Of a DNA stretch of 64,000 nt, positions 17,403 through 24,569 are shown piece by piece. Where the stretch lies: assembly GCA_963732005.1 (NCBI GenBank), contig CAVSXT010000004.1:1054001-1118000 (forward strand). Reading direction: 5' to 3'. A program made the position numbers and the translations under genes. The DNA is from JASLEW01 sp963732005 (lineage in GTDB: Bacteria > Acidobacteriota > Thermoanaerobaculia > Multivoradales > UBA5704). Under the pieces are notes generated by a model. The model saw nothing but the letters and a program-made list of their open reading frames with translations. It had not been told where the DNA came from and ran no database searches. Positions within the stretch are counted from its first letter, which is position 1. Every line of letters starts with the position of its first letter.

Positions 17403-18539
17403 TCAGGGCCGCAGCGCCTCGCGCAGCAGGCGCCTTTCTAGCGTGCAATAAGACTGCCTGCAGGCCAGCAGGTCGGCGAGCACGCGGCGCACGCCGCGGT
17501 GCAGCCGCGCCGCCGGCAGCATCCAGCGCCCCACCGGTCCGGTGAAGAACAGGCCGCGCGCCCGGTCGGCGCGGTCCATCTCCTCGCCCAGCTCGGCGGC
17601 CAGACGCGCCGGATACCGCCAGGGCGCCGCGGCCAGCAGGCATTCGGCCGCCCACAGGCCCGACAGCATGCCGTAGCGGATGCCCTCGCGCGTCAACGGA
17701 TCGGCCAGGGCCGCGGCGTCGCCGACCAGCAGCACCCGCCGGCGCAGCGCCAGGCGCACTCCGGGCACGGTCCAGGGCCCGTATACCGGGATCGGATAGC
17801 GGTAGCGCGGCCCCGGCAGCCCGCGCCAGCCCGCCGGCAGGTAGCGGTCGAGCATCTGGTCGAGCACCGCCCGCGCCGCCTGGTCCCCGAGGTCCTGCGG
17901 CGCGTAGGCGATGCCCACCGAGATGCCGCCGGGACGCGGGAAGATCCAGCTGTAGGAATCGGCCAGGAACGGGAAACTGAGCACCAGGCGGCCGGCCGTC
18001 AGGCCGCACAGCGTCGCCCCCAGGCCGATGCTCTCCCCCTGCGGCCGCAAGCCGGCGGTGCGCCGCGACAGGCCGCGCGCGCCGTCGGCCCCGACCACCC
18101 AGGCATAGCAGCGGGTCTCGCCGCCGGCGGTCACCCGCAAGCCCTTCCAGGCGCCGCCCTCCTGCGGCCCGCCCCAGGGCGCCAGCGCCTCGGCGCGCCG
18201 CGGCTCGATGCGGGCGCCGGCGGCGGCGGCGGCCGCGACGATGGCACGGTCGAGCTCTTGGCGGCGGAAGATGCGGATCCCTTCGAGCGCGGCGTCGAGG
18301 CTCCCACCCGCTCCGTCCTCCAACCGCAGTGGCGGCGAGGCGACCACCGGCAGCCCGGCCGGGTCGAAGCCCTCGATGCGCGGCAGCACGTGCTCGGGTA
18401 CGGCGCCGCCGCATGGCTTCTCGCCCGGCCGCTCGGGCAGGTAGAGCGTGACCGCCGCGCCGCCCCTGGCCAGCGCCAGCGCCGCCGCACCGCCCGCCGG
18501 GCCGCCCCCGAGCACCGCGATCTCTCCGATGGCGCGCAT
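17403..18539 (-). CDS. geranylgeranyl-reductase-family FAD-dependent oxidoreductase
   Basis: FAD-dependent enzyme of 378 residues, related to geranylgeranyl reductase/FixC-type proteins that reduce or hydroxylate lipids and quinones. The N-terminal dinucleotide fold is IAVLGGGPAGGAAALALARG; the family motif KPCGGAVPEHVL follows near residue 40. VVGADGARGLSRR and the FAD-ribityl motif LLVGDAAALADPLTREGIRY, then GMLSGLWAAECLL, complete the fold. The substrate cannot be read from sequence. ATG at 18539 lies only 10 bases from a TAGAAT box on the minus strand, so the transcript could be leaderless. The downstream gene is the MoaD-propeller fusion. Confidence 0.85.
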   Translation of the reverse strand: MRAIGEIAVLGGGPAGGAAALALARGGAAVTLYLPERPGEKPCGGAVPEHVLPRIEGFDPAGLPVVASPPLRLEDGAGGSLDAALEGIRIFRRQELDRAIVAAAAAAGARIEPRRAEALAPWGGPQEGGAWKGLRVTAGGETRCYAWVVGADGARGLSRRTAGLRPQGESIGLGATLCGLTAGRLVLSFPFLADSYSWIFPRPGGISVGIAYAPQDLGDQAARAVLDQMLDRYLPAGWRGLPGPRYRYPIPVYGPWTVPGVRLALRRRVLLVGDAAALADPLTREGIRYGMLSGLWAAECLLAAAPWRYPARLAAELGEEMDRADRARGLFFTGPVGRWMLPAARLHRGVRRVLADLLACRQSYCTLERRLLREALRP

Positions 18540-18548
18540 AGAGCGACG

Positions 18549-18574
18549 ATTCTACCGGCATGGCGGCCTACAAT
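18549..18574. promoter_or_regulatory. divergent -10-like boxes between flavoprotein and threonine-synthase-like genes
   Basis: On the minus strand TAGAAT (18554-18549) precedes the flavoprotein ATG at 18539; on the plus strand TACAAT (18569-18574) precedes the ATG at 18582. Each would put initiation within a few bases of the start codon. No convincing -35 boxes are visible. Confidence 0.25.
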
Positions 18575-18581
18575 GGTGGCC

Positions 18582-19715
18582 ATGGAGCAACCGGCGGCCT
18601 CGCCCCTGTTCGACCTGGCTTGCGGCGCCTGCGGCGCGGCCTATCCCGTCTCGGGCTGGCCCGAGATCTGTCCCCGTTGCGGTGGCAGCTGGCGCCACGG
18701 CGACGCCCTGGCCTGGCGGCCGCCGACCGCCGCCGCCGGCCTGCGCCGGTGGGCGCCGGCGCTGGGCCTCGACCCCGAGGAGCTGCCGGAGCGCGCCCTC
18801 GCCGGCCCGCCGGGCCTGTACCTCCCGGCCGATGGCGGCGGCGCGGTCTGGATCTGCCAGCAGGGCAGCGCCCCTGCCGGGTCCCACAAGGAGCGCGGCG
18901 CCGAGGTGATGGCCGCCGCCGCACAGCGCCGCGGCCTGCGCGAGCTGTTCCTCGACTCCTCCGGCAACGCCGGCATCGCGGTGGCGCGGGCAGCCGCCGC
19001 CCGCGGCATCCGCTGCACCGTCCTGGTGCCCGCTGCGACGCCAGCGGTCAAGCTCGAGCGCATCCGCGCTGCCGGCGCCGAGCTCGAGCTGGTGCCTGGC
19101 GACCGCGCCGCCACGCACGCCGCCGCCCAGCTGTGGCGCCAGCGCCTGCCCTACGCCGCGCCGTTCTTCCAGCCCGCCTTCCTGGCTGGAATCGCCACCC
19201 TCGCCTGGGAGATCGCGGCGGCGGTCGGCGAGCCGCTACCGACCCACTGGCTGCTGCCGGCCGGCAACGGGCCCCTGCTCCTCGGCCTGGCGCTCGGCCT
19301 CTCCCGCCTCGCACAGGCGGGGCGGATCGACCGCCTGCCGGCGCTGCACGCGGTGCAGCTCGAGGGCTACGCCGCGCTGGCGCCCGACGGCCCGGGCGAG
19401 GCGCGCCCCGGCCCGCCCACCGCCGCCGGCATCGCCATCGCCCAGCCGCCACGGCGCACCGAGATGCTGCGCTGGCTCGCCGACACCGGCGGCGACGTCA
19501 CGCGAGTCGGCGAGGACGAGATCGCGGCAGCCCGCCGCGAGCTCTCCGAGCACGGCTGGACCGCGGATCCGACCGGCGCCGCGGCCTTCGCGGGCTACCG
19601 CCGGCGCGCCGACCTGCGCGCACCCCTCGCTTCTGGCGGCGGTGGCGGAGACCGCACGGCGGCGCCGGCGAGCTGCCTGGTGATCGTCACCTCGCGGGAG
19701 GCGAGCCTCGACTGA
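18582..19715 (+). CDS. threonine-synthase-like PLP-dependent enzyme
   Basis: Fold-type II pyridoxal-phosphate enzyme of 377 residues. A short N-terminal zinc-ribbon-like region has CGACG and CPRCGG. The PLP lysine is in APAGSHKERGAE, matching the GSFKDRG motif of threonine synthase, and SSGNAGIAVARAAAARGIR is the phosphate-proximal Asn region. LPAGNGPLLLGLALGL and TDP TGAAAFAGY-like C-terminal sequence complete the fold. The Ser-His-Lys-Glu-Arg active site differs from canonical Phe-Lys-Asp, so the substrate may not be O-phosphohomoserine. ATG at 18582 is chosen because TACAAT at 18569 could make it leaderless; ATG at 18573 is the alternative. Confidence 0.8.
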   Translation: MEQPAASPLFDLACGACGAAYPVSGWPEICPRCGGSWRHGDALAWRPPTAAAGLRRWAPALGLDPEELPERALAGPPGLYLPADGGGAVWICQQGSAPAGSHKERGAEVMAAAAQRRGLRELFLDSSGNAGIAVARAAAARGIRCTVLVPAATPAVKLERIRAAGAELELVPGDRAATHAAAQLWRQRLPYAAPFFQPAFLAGIATLAWEIAAAVGEPLPTHWLLPAGNGPLLLGLALGLSRLAQAGRIDRLPALHAVQLEGYAALAPDGPGEARPGPPTAAGIAIAQPPRRTEMLRWLADTGGDVTRVGEDEIAAARRELSEHGWTADPTGAAAFAGYRRRADLRAPLASGGGGGDRTAAPASCLVIVTSREASLD

Positions 19716-19740
19716 GGCCAGCCTGGGGCTGTCTAGTACC

Positions 19741-20856
19741 CTAGAACCGCCGCTCCTGGTCGCCGTCCTCGTCGGCGCTGTCCTCGATCGACAGCAGCAC
19801 GACGGTGACGTTGTCGAGGCCGCCGCGGGCGTTGGCCTCGTTGACCAGCGACCGGCAGATCTCGTGCAGGCTGCGGCCGGATCCCAGCCGCTCGCGGATA
19901 TCGGCATCGGGGAGCATGCCGGTGAGGCCGTCCGAGCAGAGCAGGTAGATGTCCCCGGCCTGCACCTGCAGCTCGCTGACGTCCACCAGCACCTCGCTCT
20001 CGCCGCCCAGAGCGCGGGTAACCACGTTCTTGAGCGGGTGCGAGCGAGCCTGCTCCTGCGACAGCAGGCCGGCCACCACCTGCTCGTGGACCCAGGTGTG
20101 GTCCTGGGTCAGCTGATCCAGCCGGCCGTGGCGCAGCCGGTAGGCGCGACTGTCGCCGACGTGCGCCACCGCCGCCATCGGCCCGGCGAGCAGCAGGCCG
20201 ACGACGGTCGTCCCCATGCCGTGCAGCGAGCCGTCCTTGCTGATCGCCGTCAGCACGTTGTCGTGGGCCTTGCGCACCGCCATCTTGAGCAGGCGCGAGT
20301 GGCGCGCCAGCCGGTCGTCGCCGGCCGGGAGCGCCGGTACGGCCATGACTCCTGCCAGCGCGCCTGACGCCGATGGCTGCGGCGAGTGGTAGACCTCCGG
20401 CGAGGTCGGCGACCCTGGGAACGCCGGCGAGGTCACCGCCGTGGGAGACGTCGCGTCCGCCGCCGCCGGCGACGCCCCGACCGCGCCTGCCACGCCTGCA
20501 GAGCTCGCCGGATCGCCGGCAGTGCCGGCGGCGGCCGGGCGCGGATCCGCGGCCGGGGCCGCCGAAGCCGCCGGGAGCGACCGGCCGGAGGCGCCGGCGG
20601 CGGCAACCGGCGTGGCCCGCGGCACCGGCGTCCGGGACACCCGCAGCGACCGCGTGGCATCGCGGTCCACCGACTTCTCGATGAAGTCGTGGATCGCCTT
20701 GACCGCGATCTGCGCCGCCACCTCGCCGGCGCTGTGGCCGCCCATGCCGTCGGCCACCACGTAGAGGCGGTGACGCGCATCGATCTCGAAGTAGTCCTCG
20801 TTGTGCACGCGGGTCAGCCCGACGTCGGAGAGGCCGCAGGCCCTGACGCGCAGCAT
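19741..20856 (-). CDS. PP2C-family Ser/Thr protein phosphatase with long disordered insert
   Basis: Metal-dependent phosphatase of 371 residues that should reverse Hanks-type Ser/Thr kinase phosphorylation. The motifs are complete: TRVHNEDYFEI, VVADGMGGHSAGEVAAQ, GMGTTVVGLLL, AVAHVGDSRAYRLR, TQDHTWVHEQVVAG, LLCSDGLTGML and GGLDNVTVVLLS. Between the second motif and the following helix (about residues 68-175) there is an insert of about 105 residues made almost entirely of Ala, Pro, Ser, Thr and Gly. The rest matches the bacterial Stp1 group of about 240-250 residues. The ATG overlaps the stop of the DnaJ-TPR gene (TGATG), so the two are co-translated. No partner kinase is in the window. Confidence 0.9.
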   Translation of the reverse strand: MLRVRACGLSDVGLTRVHNEDYFEIDARHRLYVVADGMGGHSAGEVAAQIAVKAIHDFIEKSVDRDATRSLRVSRTPVPRATPVAAAGASGRSLPAASAAPAADPRPAAAGTAGDPASSAGVAGAVGASPAAADATSPTAVTSPAFPGSPTSPEVYHSPQPSASGALAGVMAVPALPAGDDRLARHSRLLKMAVRKAHDNVLTAISKDGSLHGMGTTVVGLLLAGPMAAVAHVGDSRAYRLRHGRLDQLTQDHTWVHEQVVAGLLSQEQARSHPLKNVVTRALGGESEVLVDVSELQVQAGDIYLLCSDGLTGMLPDADIRERLGSGRSLHEICRSLVNEANARGGLDNVTVVLLSIEDSADEDGDQERRF

Positions 20857-21488
20857 CAGTTGGGCTTCCCGAAGAAGCCGCGCCGCGGGGGCCGGCCCAG
20901 ATCGTCGAGGGCGCGTTGGATGTCCGGATCGTCCTCTCCCCAGTCGATCGCCTTGCGATAGGCGGCCACCGCCTGCTCGGTGCGTCCCGCGGCCGCGAAG
21001 ATGCGCCCGGCCAGCTTCCAGTAGCCCGGGTTCATCGGCTCGAGGTCGCAGGCCCGCTCGATCGCCGCCGCCGCACGCGCCGTCCAGGCCGGGTTCTGGC
21101 TGCAGGTCTGGGCCAGGTTGTACCAGGCCTGGGCGCTAGCGGGGTCGGCGCGGGTGGCCCGGTCGAAATTGTCGGCCGCCTCGACCAGGTTCCTCTCGCG
21201 GTACGCCTTGACCCCACGCTGCAGGTACAGCCGGACCACCTGCTTGGGGTCCGACTGCGGTTCTGGGCGCCGGGTCAGGTCGAGGTCGTGCTGCCGCCGC
21301 AGCTCCGGGTCGCTGAGCACGTTGAACGCCTGGGTGATCTCCTGGAACATCTGCTCGGCCGCCTGCTTCTCCTCGCCGGTAAAGCGATCGGGATGCCGCT
21401 CGCGTGCCAGCTGCCGGAACCGCTGCCGGATCTGGTCGTCGGTGGCGCTCCTGGCCACCGCGAGGACGGCATAGAAATCTCTCGCCAT
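20856..21488 (-). CDS. DnaJ-domain protein with C-terminal TPR repeats
   Basis: J-domain co-chaperone-like protein of 210 residues. The J domain (1-70) reads DFYAVLAVARSATDDQIRQR with HPD at 32-34 and FNVLSDPELRRQHDLDL, the features needed to stimulate DnaK. Residues about 86-200 form TPR-type helical repeats (VKAYRERNLVEAADNFDRA, AWYNLAQTC, YWKLAGRIFAAAGRTEQAV). There is no Gly/Phe or zinc-finger region, so it is not DnaJ itself. It starts 34 bases after the stop of the HEAT-like gene and overlaps the phosphatase start, so it is in a minus-strand operon with both. Confidence 0.88.
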   Translation of the reverse strand: MARDFYAVLAVARSATDDQIRQRFRQLARERHPDRFTGEEKQAAEQMFQEITQAFNVLSDPELRRQHDLDLTRRPEPQSDPKQVVRLYLQRGVKAYRERNLVEAADNFDRATRADPASAQAWYNLAQTCSQNPAWTARAAAAIERACDLEPMNPGYWKLAGRIFAAAGRTEQAVAAYRKAIDWGEDDPDIQRALDDLGRPPRRGFFGKPN

Positions 21489-21521
21489 CGGCGCGTCCTG
21501 TCGAGAATCCTCAGGTGAACC

Positions 21522-22541
21522 CTATCTTTGCTTGATTGTATACAAACGCGTCGCGCTCGAGCGCACCGCGTCGGCGACGTTGCGGTCCCGCGCCACGATC
21601 TTGAGGTCGCGCACCGACATCCGGGGGAGCAACCGCACGGAGATCGCCACCGGCGTCTTCGGGTTGGTCACCAACGCCCGGCAGATGGTATATCGCGACA
21701 CCCATTCCCGCCGCTTCGCGACCTCCAGCAGCACGTCCTCGATCACCGAGCGGCTGCGGGCGATCTGCTCCATCTCCTGCTCGGAGAAGCTGTTGTGGTG
21801 CAGCACCGCGATCGCCACCTGGGCGCTCGGATCGCGCATCAGGATCTGCTTCATCAGCCGCGAGGCGCCACGGGTGAGCCGCAGCCGCTGCGGCACGGTG
21901 AGCATCCGGATCTGCCCCTCGGAGAGGCCGGTATGGTCTTCCACCTCACCCACGGCGGGCACGCCGCGCATGGTCTCGATCGCCTGCGCCATCTCCTCGT
22001 CGGTCAGCCGCTCCTCCGCCGCGACGAAGGCGGCGCGGACCGCGGGGCTGCGCAGCGGCAGCAGGTGCTCGCGGTACTCGTGGATGCGGCGCAGGGTGTA
22101 GGGAGTGACCTGGCGGTTCTCCTCGAGGGCGACCAGGATCGCGGGCTCCTCGACGATGGCATCCTGGCGCAGCAGCAGGATCTCCTGCAGATCGCCGGGC
22201 AGGCGGCGCGCCAGCTCGACCAGCAGCTGGCGCGGCACGTCCCGCCGCCGCAGGATGGTCTCGAGGATCAGCGGGTGATGGACCTCGGCGGCGAAGAAGG
22301 CCAGCTCCGCCGGCCCCGCGGCGGCGGCCAGGAACGGCACCGCGAGCCGCGGGTCGATGGCTGCCAGGTTCTCGCCGGCGAGCCGGCGGATCTCGGCGTC
22401 GGCGCCCCGCGCCAGCTGCACCTGCAGCGGCAGCAGCTGCTCGGGGGGCAGCGGCAGCAGGCCGCCGGCCGCCAGCTCGAGCAGCTGGCGGTTGGTGCCG
22501 GAGAGGACCTCCTGCACCAGCGGGTTCGCGGCCACCGCCAC
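21522..22541 (-). CDS. HEAT-like helical-repeat protein, function unknown (paralog A)
   Basis: I do not recognise a named family. The 339-residue product is almost all helix, with short repeated units such as DAEIRRLAGENLAAIDPRLA, HPLILETILRRRDVPRQLL and SRYTICRALVTNPKTPVAIS, the kind of alpha-solenoid pattern seen in HEAT-like repeats. No signal peptide or membrane segment is visible. Its last third resembles the C-terminus of the protein at 23687-24520 (RY, LV-NP-TP, RLLP spacing), so the two are paralogs flanking the RodZ-like gene. The GTG start at 22541 is one base after the TGA of the RodZ-like gene, implying coupled translation. Confidence 0.75.
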   Translation of the reverse strand: MAVAANPLVQEVLSGTNRQLLELAAGGLLPLPPEQLLPLQVQLARGADAEIRRLAGENLAAIDPRLAVPFLAAAAGPAELAFFAAEVHHPLILETILRRRDVPRQLLVELARRLPGDLQEILLLRQDAIVEEPAILVALEENRQVTPYTLRRIHEYREHLLPLRSPAVRAAFVAAEERLTDEEMAQAIETMRGVPAVGEVEDHTGLSEGQIRMLTVPQRLRLTRGASRLMKQILMRDPSAQVAIAVLHHNSFSEQEMEQIARSRSVIEDVLLEVAKRREWVSRYTICRALVTNPKTPVAISVRLLPRMSVRDLKIVARDRNVADAVRSSATRLYTIKQR

Positions 22542-22542
22542 C

Positions 22543-23562
22543 TCAGCGGCCCTCTTTTTTCGCTTTCAGCGCCCGCACCGTGTCGAGGTCGATCTTGAGG
22601 TCCCTGAGCACCTCGCCGCGCTTCTTGTCCAGGGGATAGGGATAGCCGTTGACCTGGATGTCGACCGCCGCGGCATTGCCGAGCTTGGCGAAGACGACGC
22701 TCTGCTTGGCCTCGATCTGCATCGATTCACCCTGCTCGCGCATCTCGGCGCGGCGGCTGCCGCCGTCGATCACCGCCTCCACCCAGCACTCCTGGTTGAA
22801 ATCGACGGTCACCTCGAGTGGCGCGCTGGGCGCCGCGGCGGGCACCGGCGGGGCGGGCGGCACCGGCGTCGCCAGCGGCGCCACGCTCGGCGGGCGCGCC
22901 TCGGCGGCGCCGGCGCGATGCAGGCGCCAGCGTTCCGAGAGGAACGCGAGCAGCGCAACCAATCCGAGCAGCAGGACGATGGCGACGACCAGCGTCAGCC
23001 AGTGCGGCCAGGAACCGCGAGTCTGGCGCTCCCGGCGGGCGTCGTCGCTCTCCTCGCTCGACTGCGGCTGCTGGACGGACAGGTAGTGGTTGACGACGTC
23101 GTCCGGCGACAGGCCGACGTAGCGGGCGTACTCGCGCAGGAAGCCCTTGGCGAAGACCGGCGCCGGCAGCACCTCGAAGCGGTCGTCCTCCATCGCCTCG
23201 AGGTATCGCAGGCTGATCTTGGTGCGCTCGGCGATCTCGCGCAGGCTGATCTCACGGGCCTCGCGCTGGCGGCGCAGCCAGGTGCCGAACGAGGCGCCGG
23301 AATCGCCCTCGGCGGACTTGTCCCAAGGTGGCGGTCTTAGCACCGTGCGCTTGAGCCCGCCCGCACCCGGTAGATGACCTGAGACGGCGGCGAGGCTGCC
23401 GGGGCCAAGGGGGCTACCGGTGGGCATGGCGCCGGTGAGCCCCTTGCCAGCGGCAGGGCCGGTGACACTTCCGCCAGCCAGGCGCGCGTCGACCTCCGGC
23501 GAGCCGTCGAGGTGGGTCTGGCGGGGCGGAAATCTCTGTCGTCTCGGCACGTCTCTCGGCAC
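22543..23562 (-). CDS. RodZ-like membrane protein with helix-turn-helix and DUF4115-type domain
   Basis: Bitopic membrane protein of 339 residues resembling RodZ, which links MreB filaments to the cell-wall elongation machinery. After a proline-rich N-terminus of about 85 residues, the HTH_25 domain reads LRRQREAREISLREIAERTK then SLRYLEAMEDDRFEVLPAP and FAKGFLREYARYVGL. One membrane helix follows (WLTLVVAIVLLLGLVALLAF) and a periplasmic DUF4115-like domain (VTVDFNQECWVEAVIDGG, QSVVFAKLGNAAAVDIQVNG). GTG at 23562 is chosen because AGGAG lies five bases upstream; GTG at 23568 or 23589 is possible. No mreB or other rod gene is nearby. Confidence 0.8.
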   Translation of the reverse strand: MPRDVPRRQRFPPRQTHLDGSPEVDARLAGGSVTGPAAGKGLTGAMPTGSPLGPGSLAAVSGHLPGAGGLKRTVLRPPPWDKSAEGDSGASFGTWLRRQREAREISLREIAERTKISLRYLEAMEDDRFEVLPAPVFAKGFLREYARYVGLSPDDVVNHYLSVQQPQSSEESDDARRERQTRGSWPHWLTLVVAIVLLLGLVALLAFLSERWRLHRAGAAEARPPSVAPLATPVPPAPPVPAAAPSAPLEVTVDFNQECWVEAVIDGGSRRAEMREQGESMQIEAKQSVVFAKLGNAAAVDIQVNGYPYPLDKKRGEVLRDLKIDLDTVRALKAKKEGR

Positions 23563-23573
23563 GGGCACTCCTA

Positions 23574-23602
23574 ACTCTACGCGGCCCACAGGCCGTGGTC
23601 AA
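23574..23602 (-). promoter_or_regulatory. sigma70-type promoter of the RodZ-like operon
   Basis: On the minus strand TTGACC (23602-23597) and TAGAGT (23579-23574) are separated by 17 bases. Initiation near 23567 would leave a leader of only a few bases before the GTG starts at 23568 or 23562, so the ribosome site chosen for 23562 may be cut off in the transcript. Confidence 0.5.
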
Positions 23603-23686
23603 ATTTTTGCAACGCTCTCTGCAATCACAGGATCGATTGGATGGAGCGATTGGGTGGACCGATGAGGGTTCGATCGGACCGCCCCG

Positions 23687-24520
23687 TCAAGTCCCTTCGC
23701 CGCGGAGGTCGCCGAGCAGCAAGCGGGCGCGACGGCGCAACGGCTCGGCCAGCCGTGGGTCGCCGGCCACTCCCCGCAGGTCCGGCTTGTGCAGCGCCGG
23801 GAGCAGGCGAAGCGCGGCGCCGAGTGGCGTCGCCGGGTTGCGGACCAGCGCCAGCCGCAACGGGTAGCGCACGCCCCACCGGCGGTCGGCGGCGATCAGC
23901 TCCAGCACCGGCGCGGGTGTCCTTTCTCCATGCACGAGCGGCGCCAGGGCGCCTTCGGTCAGGCGGGGGTTGTCGAGCAGGGCGGCGATCACCCGCGGCG
24001 TCGGATCATGGCGCAGCTGGGCGAGGACGGCGGGCGCGGCGCGGCGGGCCAGCGAGATCTTCTCGCCCACCGACAGGCCGGGCAACCGCGCCAGCAGGTG
24101 CTGGTCGGCGGCGCGCCGCAGCCGGGGATGCAAGCGCGTGTCGAGACTGATCGCCATCAAATCCGCCCAGTAGAGGCCGCCGGCCAGCCGGAGCGCCAGC
24201 AGCTCCGGCGTGGCGCGGCAGCGCGTCAGGTCCCGCTTCACCTCGTAGAAAGCCAGCAGGCGCGTCTGGGCGGCGAGCTCGTCGATCACCTCGGCCGTGA
24301 CGTAGGGGTTGCGCAGCGCCTGCTGGACCGCCGCCGGCGACAGCTCGGCGGCGTGGTCGCGCACCAGCGCCGGCAGCTCGTCCGGGCCGGCCTCGCGCAG
24401 CCGGCGCTCGAGCTCGAGCACCGGCGCCGGCACCGGCGGCAGGGCGCCGGGCGCGCCTGCCACGGCCGCCGGATCCTCGGCCGGCAGCTCCGGCCCGCCC
24501 TGGACGGAGGTGGGGTCCAT
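23687..24520 (-). CDS. HEAT-like helical-repeat protein, function unknown (paralog B)
   Basis: Unrecognised cytoplasmic protein of 277 residues. A short proline/alanine-rich N-terminus is followed by helical repeats (LVRDHAAELSPAAVQQALRN, YVTAEVIDELAAQTRLLAFY, DPTPRVIAALLDNPRLTEGA). The C-terminal WGVRYPLRLALVRNPATPLG and ALRLLPALHKPDLRGVAGD match the paralog at 21522-22541 position for position, so both probably descend from one solenoid ancestor. The ATG at 24520 lies 49 bases from the divergent GreA-like gene. It ends 124 bases before the RodZ-like start, and the minus-strand promoter found there suggests it is a separate unit. Confidence 0.72.
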   Translation of the reverse strand: MDPTSVQGGPELPAEDPAAVAGAPGALPPVPAPVLELERRLREAGPDELPALVRDHAAELSPAAVQQALRNPYVTAEVIDELAAQTRLLAFYEVKRDLTRCRATPELLALRLAGGLYWADLMAISLDTRLHPRLRRAADQHLLARLPGLSVGEKISLARRAAPAVLAQLRHDPTPRVIAALLDNPRLTEGALAPLVHGERTPAPVLELIAADRRWGVRYPLRLALVRNPATPLGAALRLLPALHKPDLRGVAGDPRLAEPLRRRARLLLGDLRGEGT

Positions 24521-24569
24521 GACCTCGGTAGCTTATAGAATCCCGTCTTCTGGTATCTTCGGGGTCCGC
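24521..24569. promoter_or_regulatory. short divergent promoter region
   Basis: Only 49 bases separate the two divergent starts. On the plus strand TGGTATCTT (24551-24559) looks like an extended -10; on the minus strand TATAAG (24537-24532) is a candidate. Both imply leaders of about five bases. No good -35 elements are visible. Confidence 0.25.
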
